Notes: generated from the letters alone by a model not told the origin. Shown: positions 25,451 to 33,700, counted from the first letter of the stretch. The stretch is DNA of 44,108 nucleotides from Chlorobiaceae bacterium (GCA_013334565.1 JAAXXI010000014.1:1-44108); one strand, 5' to 3'. Numbers and translations are program-made.

Positions 25451-28118
25451 AAAAATTTTGGCAAAGTCGATTCAACGGTTCGGGATTGTCGTTTCGGCGT
25501 TTTTCTGGTTAGGCGCCCCGCCCGATCTTTTTGCGGAAAGCCACCAGAACGAGGTTGCCGCTCCGCCCGTTCAGGCAGGCAACGTCATGACGCCGCGTCC
25601 GGCAACACTGAACAACAGCAGCGCCCTGCTGACAGGGTTATATGTCGCTCGGCGGTATTATGGCAACATGACGGTCCAGTTTCTTGACGGAGAGTTCTGG
25701 GTTCCATGGAAAAAGTTTCTGTCGATATCAGGTTTTCCTGCTTTGGAGGAGCATGACGGCATTGTCGCTTTTTCAACGACCATCGGCAACATCCTGTTCG
25801 ATACGGTAAAGCTTCGCGCGATCGACGGCCAGCGGTATGTTTCGTTCAGGATGCTCGATGAGGTATTCAAGGTTTCTCCTTCGTTCGACCAGTCGCTTTT
25901 TGCCGTGAAATTCAGGATTCCCTGGGTGCCTTCAGCTTCTTCTTCATCGACAAGGCCTGTTCCGTTACCGGATGTCTACGGACCCGGAACAGCCCTTTCT
26001 TTTGTCCATGCGCAATACCAGTATGCAAATGATTCCGGGCTGTCATCGTACAGGAATCTTGACGTTCAGTCCGGAGGCAGGGCTATAGGCGGTGTTTGGG
26101 ACATGGATTTTCAGGGTGACCCCAATGCCCGGATGGACCTGTGCCGCTTTCACTGGACGCTGCTCGGAGAACATACGGCCTTCCGGCTTGGCACGGCAAC
26201 TACCGAAAGTTCAACGCTTCTTGCTGCCCGCGATTTTACAGGTCTGCAGTTTGGCTGGAGCAACAGGGATGTTCGGCCGTATTTCGACCAGCCGTTCACA
26301 TCTGTCCAGGACGCCTTCATGATTTTCAACAGTGCCCAGATGAGAAACATCGAAGGAAACGGACCTCCAGCAGGCATAGCGGAGTTGCGATTCGACGGTA
26401 AAGCGGTGGCCCGGCAGACCATCCTCATGGATGGACGGTTCAGTTTCCCCAAAGTAGAGATGGGAATGGATTTTCGCAGGACCGAGGTTTATCTTTACAA
26501 AAGTTCAATTCTTGAAAAACCTGCAGCTGTCCTTGACTTTACCCAGTCTGTCTCAAACCGGTCACTTGAAGCGAACACCATCCTTGCAAGCGGCGGGATC
26601 GGCACGACCGGGAATCCACTGCTCCGCAACGAATCCCGGAGTTCAGGATTTCCGATTTCGTATGCTCATCTGCAGTATGGAGTGAGCAGATGGCTTACCG
26701 TGGAGACGGCAGCACAGGCGGGCAAATCGATCCAGGGCAGCGATATCCTGGCCGGGGCTGTATTGTCGATCGGCTCCAAGTGGAATGCTTCTCTCTATGC
26801 GGCCTCATCCAATGAACACTGCGGTACCGATTTCACTATCGAGCGGCGGGGAAAGCGTTCCGATTTGCTTCTGGGGAGCACCCGTTATGAACAGGGGTTC
26901 CAGTCGGACGAACAATCGCAGTTGACCCGCCAGTTTTTGCGTTTTTCCTGGAATGCGCTGGAAAATTTCAACTTTTCCCTTTTCGGCCGACGGGAAGAGA
27001 GCCCGGGAAGCAGAATCGAATACCTTCGTCCGGGAGGTTCCTTTTTTCTCAGGCCCGGGTTCCGTTTTTCCATTACGCCGGATTACGATCAGAACGGAGC
27101 TTACCGATACGAGGCTGCGTATTATGGTTCCAGTACGCTGTCGGCTAATGTCTCTTATGATTCGAAAAAAATCGATACAAATCTTCTCTGGCAGTCCACC
27201 GGCCATATAAACCTCAGGCTTTCCAACCAATACTACACAAAGACGAACGATCGCCTGAGCACGGCATATCTCGACTGGTATCCGACCGATACCAGGAAAG
27301 CGTTGTTCGAGCTTATAGCTTCCCGGTCAAGGGCCCAGACCGGAGCCTCAATTTCCTATCACAGGTCGGTGCAGGCAGGATTTGATGTGGCATTGAGCTA
27401 TCAGTACAATATTCCCAATACGTTGCAGCTCGATCTTGACCGGACGACTGAGGACGTCATCCTGCCCGGAAAGCATGCTTTCTTCTGCTCCCTTACATGG
27501 GATTTCGGCTGGTCAGGCAGGAGGCTGAAGCCTATCAGCAGGTCTTCGTTGACCCTGAACAGGGGGGGCATTGCCGGTGAACTGCAGCCCGAACACGAGT
27601 CGAATGTCGAAAAGAGCAAAGTCCGTAATATCGGGATACTGGTGAATGGCTACAGAATGGTTCAGAACAGGGAGAACGGAAGCTGTTTTATCGGGAACCT
27701 CAAACCCGGCCTTTACAGGGTTTCGGTCGATCCTGAATCGCTTCCCCTTGATGTCAGTCCTGACCAGAAAACGAGGATTGTTGAAGTGCGTGGCTGTGGC
27801 ATAACGAAAGTGAACATTCCATTGCATGCTGAATACGGCATTTCAGGGCAGCTGAGTGACGAAAAAGGCAACGGGATTGCAGGAGTTCTGGTGAAGGTCC
27901 GAAGAGATGGCCAACAGGAACCGGCAGGATCGGGACTGACAAACGATTTCGGATATTACCGGATCAACGGTTTGAGAAACGGGCTTTACGTCATTTACGT
28001 CGAGGATAATGGCCAAGGAAAAATGACCATTCCTGTTGAACTTCCATGCAAGGTTTCAGGAAAATATGAGTTTGATCTTGATATGAAACTGCCAGGGAAT
28101 GTCCAGGACAGGCAATGA
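25419..28118 (+). CDS. outer-membrane usher-like protein with C-terminal Ig-like extension
   Basis: About 899 residues from ATG 25419, which overlaps the chaperone gene by 32 bases; a TTG codon shortly downstream (before AKSIQRFGIVV) would give a more normal signal peptide. N-terminal part: GLYVARRYYGNMTVQFLDGEFWVPW resembles the usher N-domain. Middle: FRLGTATTESSTLLAARDFTGL and AELRFDGKAVARQTILMDGRFSFPKVEM recall the FimD channel and plug. Then many amphipathic strands typical of a 24-strand barrel. From about residue 730 two carboxypeptidase-regulatory-like modules follow (VRNIGILVNGYRM, YGISGQLSDEKGNGIAGVLVKV). It should export and assemble the two pilin-like proteins. Remote from classical FimD/PapC. 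Confidence 0.75.
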   Translation: MESPLKNFSNEKILAKSIQRFGIVVSAFFWLGAPPDLFAESHQNEVAAPPVQAGNVMTPRPATLNNSSALLTGLYVARRYYGNMTVQFLDGEFWVPWKKFLSISGFPALEEHDGIVAFSTTIGNILFDTVKLRAIDGQRYVSFRMLDEVFKVSPSFDQSLFAVKFRIPWVPSASSSSTRPVPLPDVYGPGTALSFVHAQYQYANDSGLSSYRNLDVQSGGRAIGGVWDMDFQGDPNARMDLCRFHWTLLGEHTAFRLGTATTESSTLLAARDFTGLQFGWSNRDVRPYFDQPFTSVQDAFMIFNSAQMRNIEGNGPPAGIAELRFDGKAVARQTILMDGRFSFPKVEMGMDFRRTEVYLYKSSILEKPAAVLDFTQSVSNRSLEANTILASGGIGTTGNPLLRNESRSSGFPISYAHLQYGVSRWLTVETAAQAGKSIQGSDILAGAVLSIGSKWNASLYAASSNEHCGTDFTIERRGKRSDLLLGSTRYEQGFQSDEQSQLTRQFLRFSWNALENFNFSLFGRREESPGSRIEYLRPGGSFFLRPGFRFSITPDYDQNGAYRYEAAYYGSSTLSANVSYDSKKIDTNLLWQSTGHINLRLSNQYYTKTNDRLSTAYLDWYPTDTRKALFELIASRSRAQTGASISYHRSVQAGFDVALSYQYNIPNTLQLDLDRTTEDVILPGKHAFFCSLTWDFGWSGRRLKPISRSSLTLNRGGIAGELQPEHESNVEKSKVRNIGILVNGYRMVQNRENGSCFIGNLKPGLYRVSVDPESLPLDVSPDQKTRIVEVRGCGITKVNIPLHAEYGISGQLSDEKGNGIAGVLVKVRRDGQQEPAGSGLTNDFGYYRINGLRNGLYVIYVEDNGQGKMTIPVELPCKVSGKYEFDLDMKLPGNVQDRQ

Positions 28119-28430
28119 CAGAAATCAGCAGAGCCATTGCGATTTCGGCCCGCTTTTAAGTGAAGCGGTCAATTCTGTTTGCAGGCTTTAACCCGTTGTT
28201 TTCAAGCCTTATTGATTGCCTCCATTCCAGATGCTTCCGTCATAACTGCATCAAACTGGCCATCAGGTTTGATTACAGCTGAAAAATCCCGATCGGAAGA
28301 CGAAATATTTCACGATCGAGCGCTGGCGAAAATCAGGGAGCCGATAACGATAATTTGTCGGGAACATTTTCTTTTTTGTGTAATTTTCCGGGAGAAGTCC
28401 TGCAATTATTGTTAAAAAAAGGAGAAACTC
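28119..28430. other. intergenic region before secreted Ig-like protein
   Basis: About 312 bases without a convincing gene. A small hairpin CCGCTT/AAGCGG (28150-28168) lies 32 bases after the usher stop; it lacks a T run, so it is a weak terminator candidate. The 3' end carries a strong ribosome site, AAAGGAGAAACTC, before the next ATG. Confidence 0.5.
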
Positions 28431-28973
28431 ATGAAACAATCCAGGCAGTTCTTATCGATATTTTTTTCCGGTCTTTTTCTTCTGACTTCACCTGGTCCGA
28501 TCAATGCCGCCCCAAATATCCTGCAGAATAATGTACTGAACAACAATGTCAAGCTCTGTGCCGACCTCAAGGCCAGCCTGATGGTCAGCAAGGGTGCGAA
28601 CGGCCTTGTTACCATCTCCGGAACGGTCACCAATGTAGGCAAGGGAAACTTCAACACATCCTCCGTTGCCGAACTCATCATGAACCTCGCCTATGCGCCC
28701 AAGTACTCCTATATGATGAGCGGTGTTTCCGATGTCCTCGTCAGCAAGCCATTTACCGTTCTCAAGGCTGGAGAGTCCTTTGCGGTCAACACTTCTTATC
28801 AGATCCCCGATTTCGGGGGATGGTCACCGGTTGCTGCGGCACCCAATGCCATCCGCCTCTTCACCCTGCGTGTTATCAGGCAGGACGGTTCTCCCTACAA
28901 GTCAGGAGAAGATTGCAATACCGGGAACAATATCGCTTCTTGCGAGGTTTCCTATCTCGATGTGAAGCATTGA
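28431..28973 (+). CDS. secreted Ig-like (CARDB-like) protein of unknown function
   Basis: A 180-residue exported protein: signal peptide to about residue 26 (FLSIFFSGLFLLTSPGPINA), then one domain with LVTISGTVTNVGKGNF, FTVLKAGESFAVNTSYQIP and a C-terminal CNTGNN-ASCEVSYL region. The order resembles CARDB-type adhesion domains, in which a beta sandwich carries 'V-N-G' repeats. Cys43 and the two cysteines near the C-terminus could form a disulfide. Strong ribosome site AAAGGAG. Sitting just after the usher, it may be a tip or surface partner; this is a guess from position. Confidence 0.65.
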   Translation: MKQSRQFLSIFFSGLFLLTSPGPINAAPNILQNNVLNNNVKLCADLKASLMVSKGANGLVTISGTVTNVGKGNFNTSSVAELIMNLAYAPKYSYMMSGVSDVLVSKPFTVLKAGESFAVNTSYQIPDFGGWSPVAAAPNAIRLFTLRVIRQDGSPYKSGEDCNTGNNIASCEVSYLDVKH

Positions 28974-29021
28974 TGTTTTTTTGCGGGATATCGGTGAAAA
29001 TTATAGGGGATTCGCTTGCTT

Positions 29022-29070
29022 GAGTTGAAAGAAAAAAGTGGAATATACGTATGTGCTTTTTTTTCAACTC
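29022..29070 (+). promoter_or_regulatory. long hairpin directly before second Nif11-type gene
   Basis: GAGTTGAAA (29022-29030) pairs with TTTCAACTC (29062-29070); the pairing can continue inward through A-rich and T-rich runs with one bulge. The 3' arm contains eight T. It ends 9 bases before the AGAAGGAG ribosome site, so it could terminate transcripts of the secreted protein or control Nif11 expression. Confidence 0.55.
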
Positions 29071-29089
29071 ATAAAAGAAGGAGCCCGAG

Positions 29090-29362
29090 ATGTCTCTGGA
29101 ACAGGCAAAGGCTTGCATTGAAAAAATGAAATCCGACGAATCCTTCCGTAAGGATATCCTCTCTCTTGATGACATTGATTTACGGGTAAGGGCCGTCAAT
29201 GATGCCGGCTATTCCTGCACTGCAGAAGAGTTGCAGCAGGTGAGCAGCAAATTGATGCCGGAGAGTTTCGAAGCTGTTTCAGGGGGCAGCTGGTGTACTA
29301 TAAGTGATGGGTATTTCATGGACAATCATTTGTTGTTCAGCAGAGAAAAAGAGGGAGAATAA
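29090..29362 (+). CDS. Nif11-type leader peptide protein, possible RiPP precursor
   Basis: A 90-residue protein with a Nif11-like leader (MSLEQAKACIEKMKSDESFR, then VNDAGYSCTAEELQQ) and a double-glycine site at 65-66 (EAVSGGSW). The 24-residue tail has a single cysteine (Cys69), Thr70, Ser72 and Ser84 and ends acidic (REKEGE), unlike the Cys-rich core of the first Nif11 gene 8 kb to the left. The leaders are clearly alike, including the VSGG ending. A strong ribosome site AGAAGGAG precedes the ATG. No modifying enzyme or peptide exporter is near. Confidence 0.85.
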   Translation: MSLEQAKACIEKMKSDESFRKDILSLDDIDLRVRAVNDAGYSCTAEELQQVSSKLMPESFEAVSGGSWCTISDGYFMDNHLLFSREKEGE

Positions 29363-29406
29363 CGATACGAAAATCCATTGCCGTGCAGGCAGCAGTTGCA
29401 TGTGCC

Positions 29407-29844
29407 TCAACCTTTGCCGGGGCTTTTGGATCGTCCATCGAGTATTATGAGATCAGTTGCAAACCTTTTTCGACCCGTTGTCAGACAGAACTTGACCTCT
29501 TCGACAGACTTTCCCATGATTTTTGAAATTTCAACGGGCGACAGACCGGAAATTTCTGCGAGGAGAACCGTTAGTTTCACTTCTGCATCCTGTTTTATCA
29601 GTTTATAACCGAGCTTTTCCATGTCGTTGCAGGAAGGTTTCGGAATACAGGATATTCCCTTTAAGCTATCCAGCAGGCAGTGCCTGAACGTTTTGAAAAC
29701 ATCGATCTCGGTTGCTTCGGGGTCGATGATGAGATATGTTTTTTCAATCAGCTCCGCGGCGTCTTCTTTTGAGCCGGTTATCCAGCAGCCGATACTGTAA
29801 ATATCATCGACAAGCTGAAAGGGCTTTCTGTTTTTTTTCTCCAT
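29407..29844 (-). CDS. small sigma-70-like (ECF-type) protein
   Basis: A 145-residue protein with two parts reminiscent of an ECF sigma factor. Residues 11-60 could be a reduced region 2 (VDDIYSIGCWITGSKEDAAELIEKTYLI). Residues 92-131 read like region 4, a helix-turn-helix (LLAEISGLSPVEISKIMGKSVEEVKFCLTTGRKRF). It is shorter than most ECF factors (about 170-200) and no anti-sigma gene is adjacent, so it may be a DNA-binding regulator derived from one. It converges on the second Nif11-type gene with 44 bases between stops. Confidence 0.65.
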   Translation of the reverse strand: MEKKNRKPFQLVDDIYSIGCWITGSKEDAAELIEKTYLIIDPEATEIDVFKTFRHCLLDSLKGISCIPKPSCNDMEKLGYKLIKQDAEVKLTVLLAEISGLSPVEISKIMGKSVEEVKFCLTTGRKRFATDLIILDGRSKSPGKG

Positions 29845-30201
29845 GGCGATGTTTCTTTTTGATAAGAAATGCCTCTATGAGTTCGTTTTAATTGCTGGGC
29901 GCATGTCTGACGGGGGAACGAAAGGGTATCAATATACATAATTTCGAGATATGGATTCGATTGTTTATGCTTCGCTGTTTCGGTTGTATTACGCTTCCGG
30001 TTCGTCTGCAATGAGATGGAATATCCGGATATGTTCCGGGATTGGTGAATTTATCCCTTATCAAGAAAGAAGGTTTTTTAAGTGTCATGATCGAACGGTT
30101 TTTTTCTTCTGAAAACCGTAAGTTTCCACAAAAAATCATGTTTTGCCGGTCATTCCTGATGAAAATGACCGTATAACGTCCCTTTATCATCTTTCAGAGT
30201 C
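29845..30201. other. divergent intergenic region with two hairpins
   Basis: About 357 bases between the sigma-like gene and the thioesterase. No gene is seen. The 3' half contains two perfect eight-pair hairpins, listed separately, and the rest is AT-rich. Confidence 0.5.
30095..30171 (+). promoter_or_regulatory. two consecutive perfect hairpins upstream of thioesterase gene
   Basis: ACGGTTTT/AAAACCGT (30095-30119, loop of nine) and CGGTCATT/AATGACCG (30147-30171, loop of nine) follow each other 27 bases apart and end 30 bases before the thioesterase ATG. Neither is followed by a clear T run. They may be a structured leader; function unknown. Confidence 0.4.
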
Positions 30202-30639
30202 ATGGAAAAGAAACTTCAGGATATACTCACAAAGGCAATTCCTCTGACAAAGGCGATGGGCATCACCGTTGAAAAGTATGATGGACGGCAGCTCACGATC
30301 CTTGCCCCGCTGGCCAATAATTTCAATCATCTTGGGACGGCATTCGGCGGAAGCCTGTATATCGCATGTGTGCTTTCGTGCTGGGGGCTGCTTTTCCTGC
30401 GACTGCGCGAGGAAGGCGTGAAGGGGAGTATCGTTATAGGGAAAGGATGTGTCGAATACCTCAGCCCGGTTACCGGTGATATCCTGGCAACCGGTTCAAT
30501 GCCATCCGAAGAACTGTACATGGGTTTTCTCGATGTTTACAGGATGAAAGGGAGGGCCCGTATTTTGATCCGTTCTGTTATCGGGACAGAAGGAAATCCT
30601 GCTGTGACGTTTGAAGGAGAGTTCGCTCTCATTCGATAA
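30202..30639 (+). CDS. hot-dog thioesterase, YiiD C-terminal domain type
   Basis: A 145-residue protein matching the YiiD_C putative thioesterase family: IPLTKAMGITVEKYDG at 14-29, LAPLANNFNHLGTAFGGSL at 34-52 (the N-H-x-x-T-x-F-G-G core of this hot-dog subgroup) and VEYLSPVTGDI. In Escherichia coli the domain is fused to an acetyltransferase; here it is free-standing. Substrate is unknown, probably an acyl-CoA. It is not obviously in an operon. Confidence 0.85.
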   Translation: MEKKLQDILTKAIPLTKAMGITVEKYDGRQLTILAPLANNFNHLGTAFGGSLYIACVLSCWGLLFLRLREEGVKGSIVIGKGCVEYLSPVTGDILATGSMPSEELYMGFLDVYRMKGRARILIRSVIGTEGNPAVTFEGEFALIR

Positions 30640-30747
30640 AGCAGGCAAACTCCAGGTTCATGATGTGAATCGATCGAACGGTCCGCGTATAAGGATCGCA
30701 ATAAGTCATCAGATAATCTGAAAATATATAATCCCAAAGGGGGAAAA

Positions 30748-31065
30748 ATGTCGTGGTTGCTATTGCTTATAGCTGGATTGTTTGAATGCGCATGGGTTAT
30801 CGCGCTCAAACATTCTTCAGGTTTTACGAAAACAGTGCCCGGAGTTCTTACGGTACTTTTTATGGCGATCAGTATGTATCTGCTTGCTCTTTCGATGAAA
30901 CAGATTCCGATGGGGACCGCCTATGGCGTATGGACCGGTATCGGGACGGCGGGTGTTGTGATTGCAGGCATGCTCTGGTTCGGTGAATCGAAAGACGTGC
31001 TGCGAATATTTTTTTTACTGATGATCGTTCTTGGGGTGTTTGGCCTGAGGATCAGTTCGAGATAA
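30748..31065 (+). CDS. gdx: SMR-family exporter, SugE/Gdx type (guanidinium exporter)
   Basis: A 105-residue protein with four membrane helices and the essential Glu13 in the first. The sequence AYGVWTGIGTAGVVIAGML and the start MSWLLLLIAGLFECAWVIALK match the SugE/Gdx subgroup, which exports guanidinium in exchange for protons, rather than the EmrE multidrug subgroup. AAAGGGGG precedes the ATG. I searched the 108-base upstream gap for guanidine-riboswitch motifs and saw none. Confidence 0.88.
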   Translation: MSWLLLLIAGLFECAWVIALKHSSGFTKTVPGVLTVLFMAISMYLLALSMKQIPMGTAYGVWTGIGTAGVVIAGMLWFGESKDVLRIFFLLMIVLGVFGLRISSR

Positions 31066-31248
31066 TGGGAAGTCGTCCAGCTATCCATTGCCGGATATTT
31101 TCGGTATGACTTCGGTATGGCCCCGGCAAAACGAGTTTTACGCTGTTTGTTCAAGCCTCGAGTTGCATATGCCGGTTGGATATCGCTGCAGAAGAGAGAT
31201 GAATCGACAAGGAGGGAATAGAAATCCGGGATCGTGGATAACGGTAGT

Positions 31249-31839
31249 TCAGTAATACATCACGGTATAGAAGAGGTTTTTTTTCATCTCGCTGATGACG
31301 AACTGGAAACTTTTCCTGTTCATCCACCACAAGAGGGGATTCCACCAGGGGGGTTCCGTGGCGACAAGGATAAAAGTGTCGGGAGACCCCGCGAAAGCTT
31401 TTGTCCAGGTCTGGTGCAGTCGAAACATGTGGGGCGGATCGCTGACGACGAGAACACTTTTCCACCCCTTTTTCTTCATGGTTTCAGAGGTGTTTACAGC
31501 TTCTTCCCAGGTGGATTTTGAACTGGTATCGATCATGATAGCTTTTCTGGGAACCCCAAGCGACATGCTCATGCGTTCGCGCCAGTTGGGATGGCCCGGC
31601 TTGTAAAAGCGTTCGTCGATACCGGTCAGCAGCAGGCGCCTGGAATATCCCTTCCTGTATAGTTCGGCTCCCTTGCGAACGCGCAAGCCGTTGTCTCCGC
31701 CGAGAACCACAATGACGTCAGCTTTATCGGGAGTCCTGGAAAATCGGGATACGACGAAACCGAGGCTTGAAAACAGGAGAACGGCTGCCGCAGCAAGAGA
31801 GAGTATGGCAATTATGGAATATTTTACTGCGGTTTTCAT
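31249..31839 (-). CDS. DUF218 / YdcF-SanA-like membrane-anchored protein
   Basis: A 196-residue protein with one N-terminal membrane segment (about 7-29) followed by a DUF218 domain: VIVVLGGDNGLRVRKGAELYRKG, LLLTGIDE, MIDTSSKSTWEEAVNTSE and SVLVVSDPPHMFR. The conserved E and the S-K-S-T-x-E-E motif are intact. SanA and ElyC relatives act in envelope or peptidoglycan precursor homeostasis; the exact role here is not known. It converges with gdx. Confidence 0.87.
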   Translation of the reverse strand: MKTAVKYSIIAILSLAAAAVLLFSSLGFVVSRFSRTPDKADVIVVLGGDNGLRVRKGAELYRKGYSRRLLLTGIDERFYKPGHPNWRERMSMSLGVPRKAIMIDTSSKSTWEEAVNTSETMKKKGWKSVLVVSDPPHMFRLHQTWTKAFAGSPDTFILVATEPPWWNPLLWWMNRKSFQFVISEMKKNLFYTVMYY

Positions 31840-32188
31840 ACAATAAGCGGATGTTATTCTTCGGTTAACGCAACCGGAAGCTTCCTTGACGGACGCTTTA
31901 CGATGTCGAGTTAAAGTCGGTTCATCCCTGGTTTCGTGAAAAATCGTTTGTCGAAATTATCCTGTAACATACGGTAAAAAAGCATCTTTTCCTGACATCC
32001 CCGGACGTTTTCAAGTCCGTCTTTTCCTGGCGTACCAGAGGAAATAACGGGTCATTTTCAAGAGTGATTTCGCTGTCGGGGCACCACGATATCTTCCCTT
32101 CAGGATGGATGGGCGGGAAAGATGTCAGCTCCTGGAATGTTCAGGTGAACGGAAAATCGCTGAAGAAGGATATACAGAGAATAAACGC
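31840..32188. other. intergenic region, nothing recognised
   Basis: About 349 bases between two minus-strand genes. I see no convincing open frame, RNA or repeat. It should contain the promoter for the DUF218 gene and the 3' end of the NlpC/P60 transcript. Confidence 0.5.
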
Positions 32189-32833
32189 TCAGGAATTCTC
32201 TTGCTTTCCCATTGCCTTCCGCTGATGCCCGGAGGGAAACGGTTTGTTTTTTCCTGTATCGAGAAGCCGTACGCCGCCGACAAAGCTTTTGTCGTAATAG
32301 TTGTCCTCGAGCTGGTCTTCGGTGATTCCTCTGGTAAGTGAAGAGTGAATGAACGTATCGGCTCCGATGAAAATGCCGACATGATTGATGCCTTTTCCCC
32401 TGGTCTGGAAAAATACCAGATCGCCCGGTTTCAGTTCCTGTCTCTGTACTTTATTACCGATAGCAGCCATTTCCCGTGCTGTCCGGGGAAGCTGCATATT
32501 GAAAACCTTGTCGTACATGAAACGTACAAAGCCCGAGCAGTCGAAACCTCCGGGATTCTGACCGCCCCAGCGGTAGCTGGTCCTGAAATACTGGCAGACA
32601 TCCTTGAAAAATCCCTGCATGGAGGCCGTGAACGAATTCCGGCCTGTTACCGGATGCTCGATGGACGCGGGGGCAGGAGAAAACGGTTCGGATTTTTCTG
32701 TACAGCTGGCGTTGCAGGGCAAAGAGAGCTGAAAAACGATGAGCGGTATTGAAAGCGCAGAAAAAAGCGGGCGCAGGCTGATTAGTTTTTTGCCGAGAAA
32801 CAGGAGTGACAAGTCGAAAACCGGTTTTTCCAT
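32189..32833 (-). CDS. secreted NlpC/P60 cysteine peptidase (peptidoglycan hydrolase)
   Basis: A 214-residue protein with a hydrophobic export segment (about 20-40) and an NlpC/P60 domain. The catalytic triad is visible: Cys99 in FDCSGFV, His151 in NHVGIFIG and a third polar residue His163 in TFIHSS. Such enzymes cut D-gamma-Glu-diaminopimelate links in peptidoglycan. The segment SLPC (37-40) is not a good lipobox because Pro precedes Cys, so it is more likely a normal signal peptide. Confidence 0.9.
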   Translation of the reverse strand: MEKPVFDLSLLFLGKKLISLRPLFSALSIPLIVFQLSLPCNASCTEKSEPFSPAPASIEHPVTGRNSFTASMQGFFKDVCQYFRTSYRWGGQNPGGFDCSGFVRFMYDKVFNMQLPRTAREMAAIGNKVQRQELKPGDLVFFQTRGKGINHVGIFIGADTFIHSSLTRGITEDQLEDNYYDKSFVGGVRLLDTGKNKPFPSGHQRKAMGKQENS

Positions 32834-33058
32834 AGCTCATCCGTGGCAATAAAAGGAACGGAGGCTCCCCTTGTTAAAAAAATTGCAAACCTCACTTTAG
32901 GACTTTTCCCTGAATAAATCAATCCTGAGGTTACCCCCGATTAAGGAATCTTTTCTTGTTTGCGGTTTTCCTAATTAACCCCGGGAATGGTAACTTCAAA
33001 TTCTGGAAAACACCCGTAACCCATACAGCAAGGGACTGAATTTCCAATTTCCGATCTT

Positions 33059-33700
33059 ATGAGAGGATTCGACAGCAATAACGATCCGCTTTCCGAGCAG
33101 GAACTGCTCGAACTCGAGGAATTACTTGTTTCCAATGAGCTTCCGTCGGGCTCGATGAACCTCGACGCTCTTGACGGGTTCCTTACCGCACTTGTTGTCG
33201 GGCCTGTGGCGATCGCTCCCGAAGAGTGGATCCCTGTTGTGTTCGGGAGTGAACCGGACGGCATTTCCTCTGAGGGATCAGCAGAAAAAACGATGCAGAG
33301 GATTGCTGCGCTCGCTCTTCGTTACCGGAATACCATTGCTGTTATTTTTCGGCAAGACCCCGAAACGTTCAGGCCACTCTTCGAGCTCAGCACTTATGCC
33401 TGTGACGAGGATGCGGAATGTGCCGTCCAGGAATGGGCCCATGCCTTCATGATCGGCATCGAGATGCGTTATGAAGATTGGGTCCCCCTCATCGAAATGG
33501 CTGAAATGACCGATGAAGAAGGGGAGCAGACCGCCATGCTTCTTGGCCCACTTCTGTTGCTTTCAGGCAGGGACCCGCGTTCGGAAAGCCTTTCCGGTGA
33601 CCAGCGGGAGCAGCTCGGGAAGATGGTTGCCGAAAGCATCAGCGATATATACCGTTTCTGGCTTCCGTTCCGGGAGATGAACGAAGATGACTGCCAATAA
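33059..33700 (+). CDS. UPF0149 / YecA-YgfB family protein
   Basis: A 213-residue acidic protein of the UPF0149 family: LDALDGFLTALVVGPVAIAPEEWIPVVFG (27-57, key residues LDGFLTAL and EW) and AQ-EWAHAFMIGIEMRYEDW-type motif in the second half. The C-terminal SEC-C zinc motif of true YecA proteins is absent. Molecular function is unknown. A start at ATG 33059 is likely although no strong ribosome site is seen. Confidence 0.85.
   Translation: MRGFDSNNDPLSEQELLELEELLVSNELPSGSMNLDALDGFLTALVVGPVAIAPEEWIPVVFGSEPDGISSEGSAEKTMQRIAALALRYRNTIAVIFRQDPETFRPLFELSTYACDEDAECAVQEWAHAFMIGIEMRYEDWVPLIEMAEMTDEEGEQTAMLLGPLLLLSGRDPRSESLSGDQREQLGKMVAESISDIYRFWLPFREMNEDDCQ

Noticed and set aside
30640..30747. Possible guanidine riboswitch before the SugE/Gdx gene
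   Set aside because: No ykkC, mini-ykkC or guanidine-III motif is seen in the 108-base gap.
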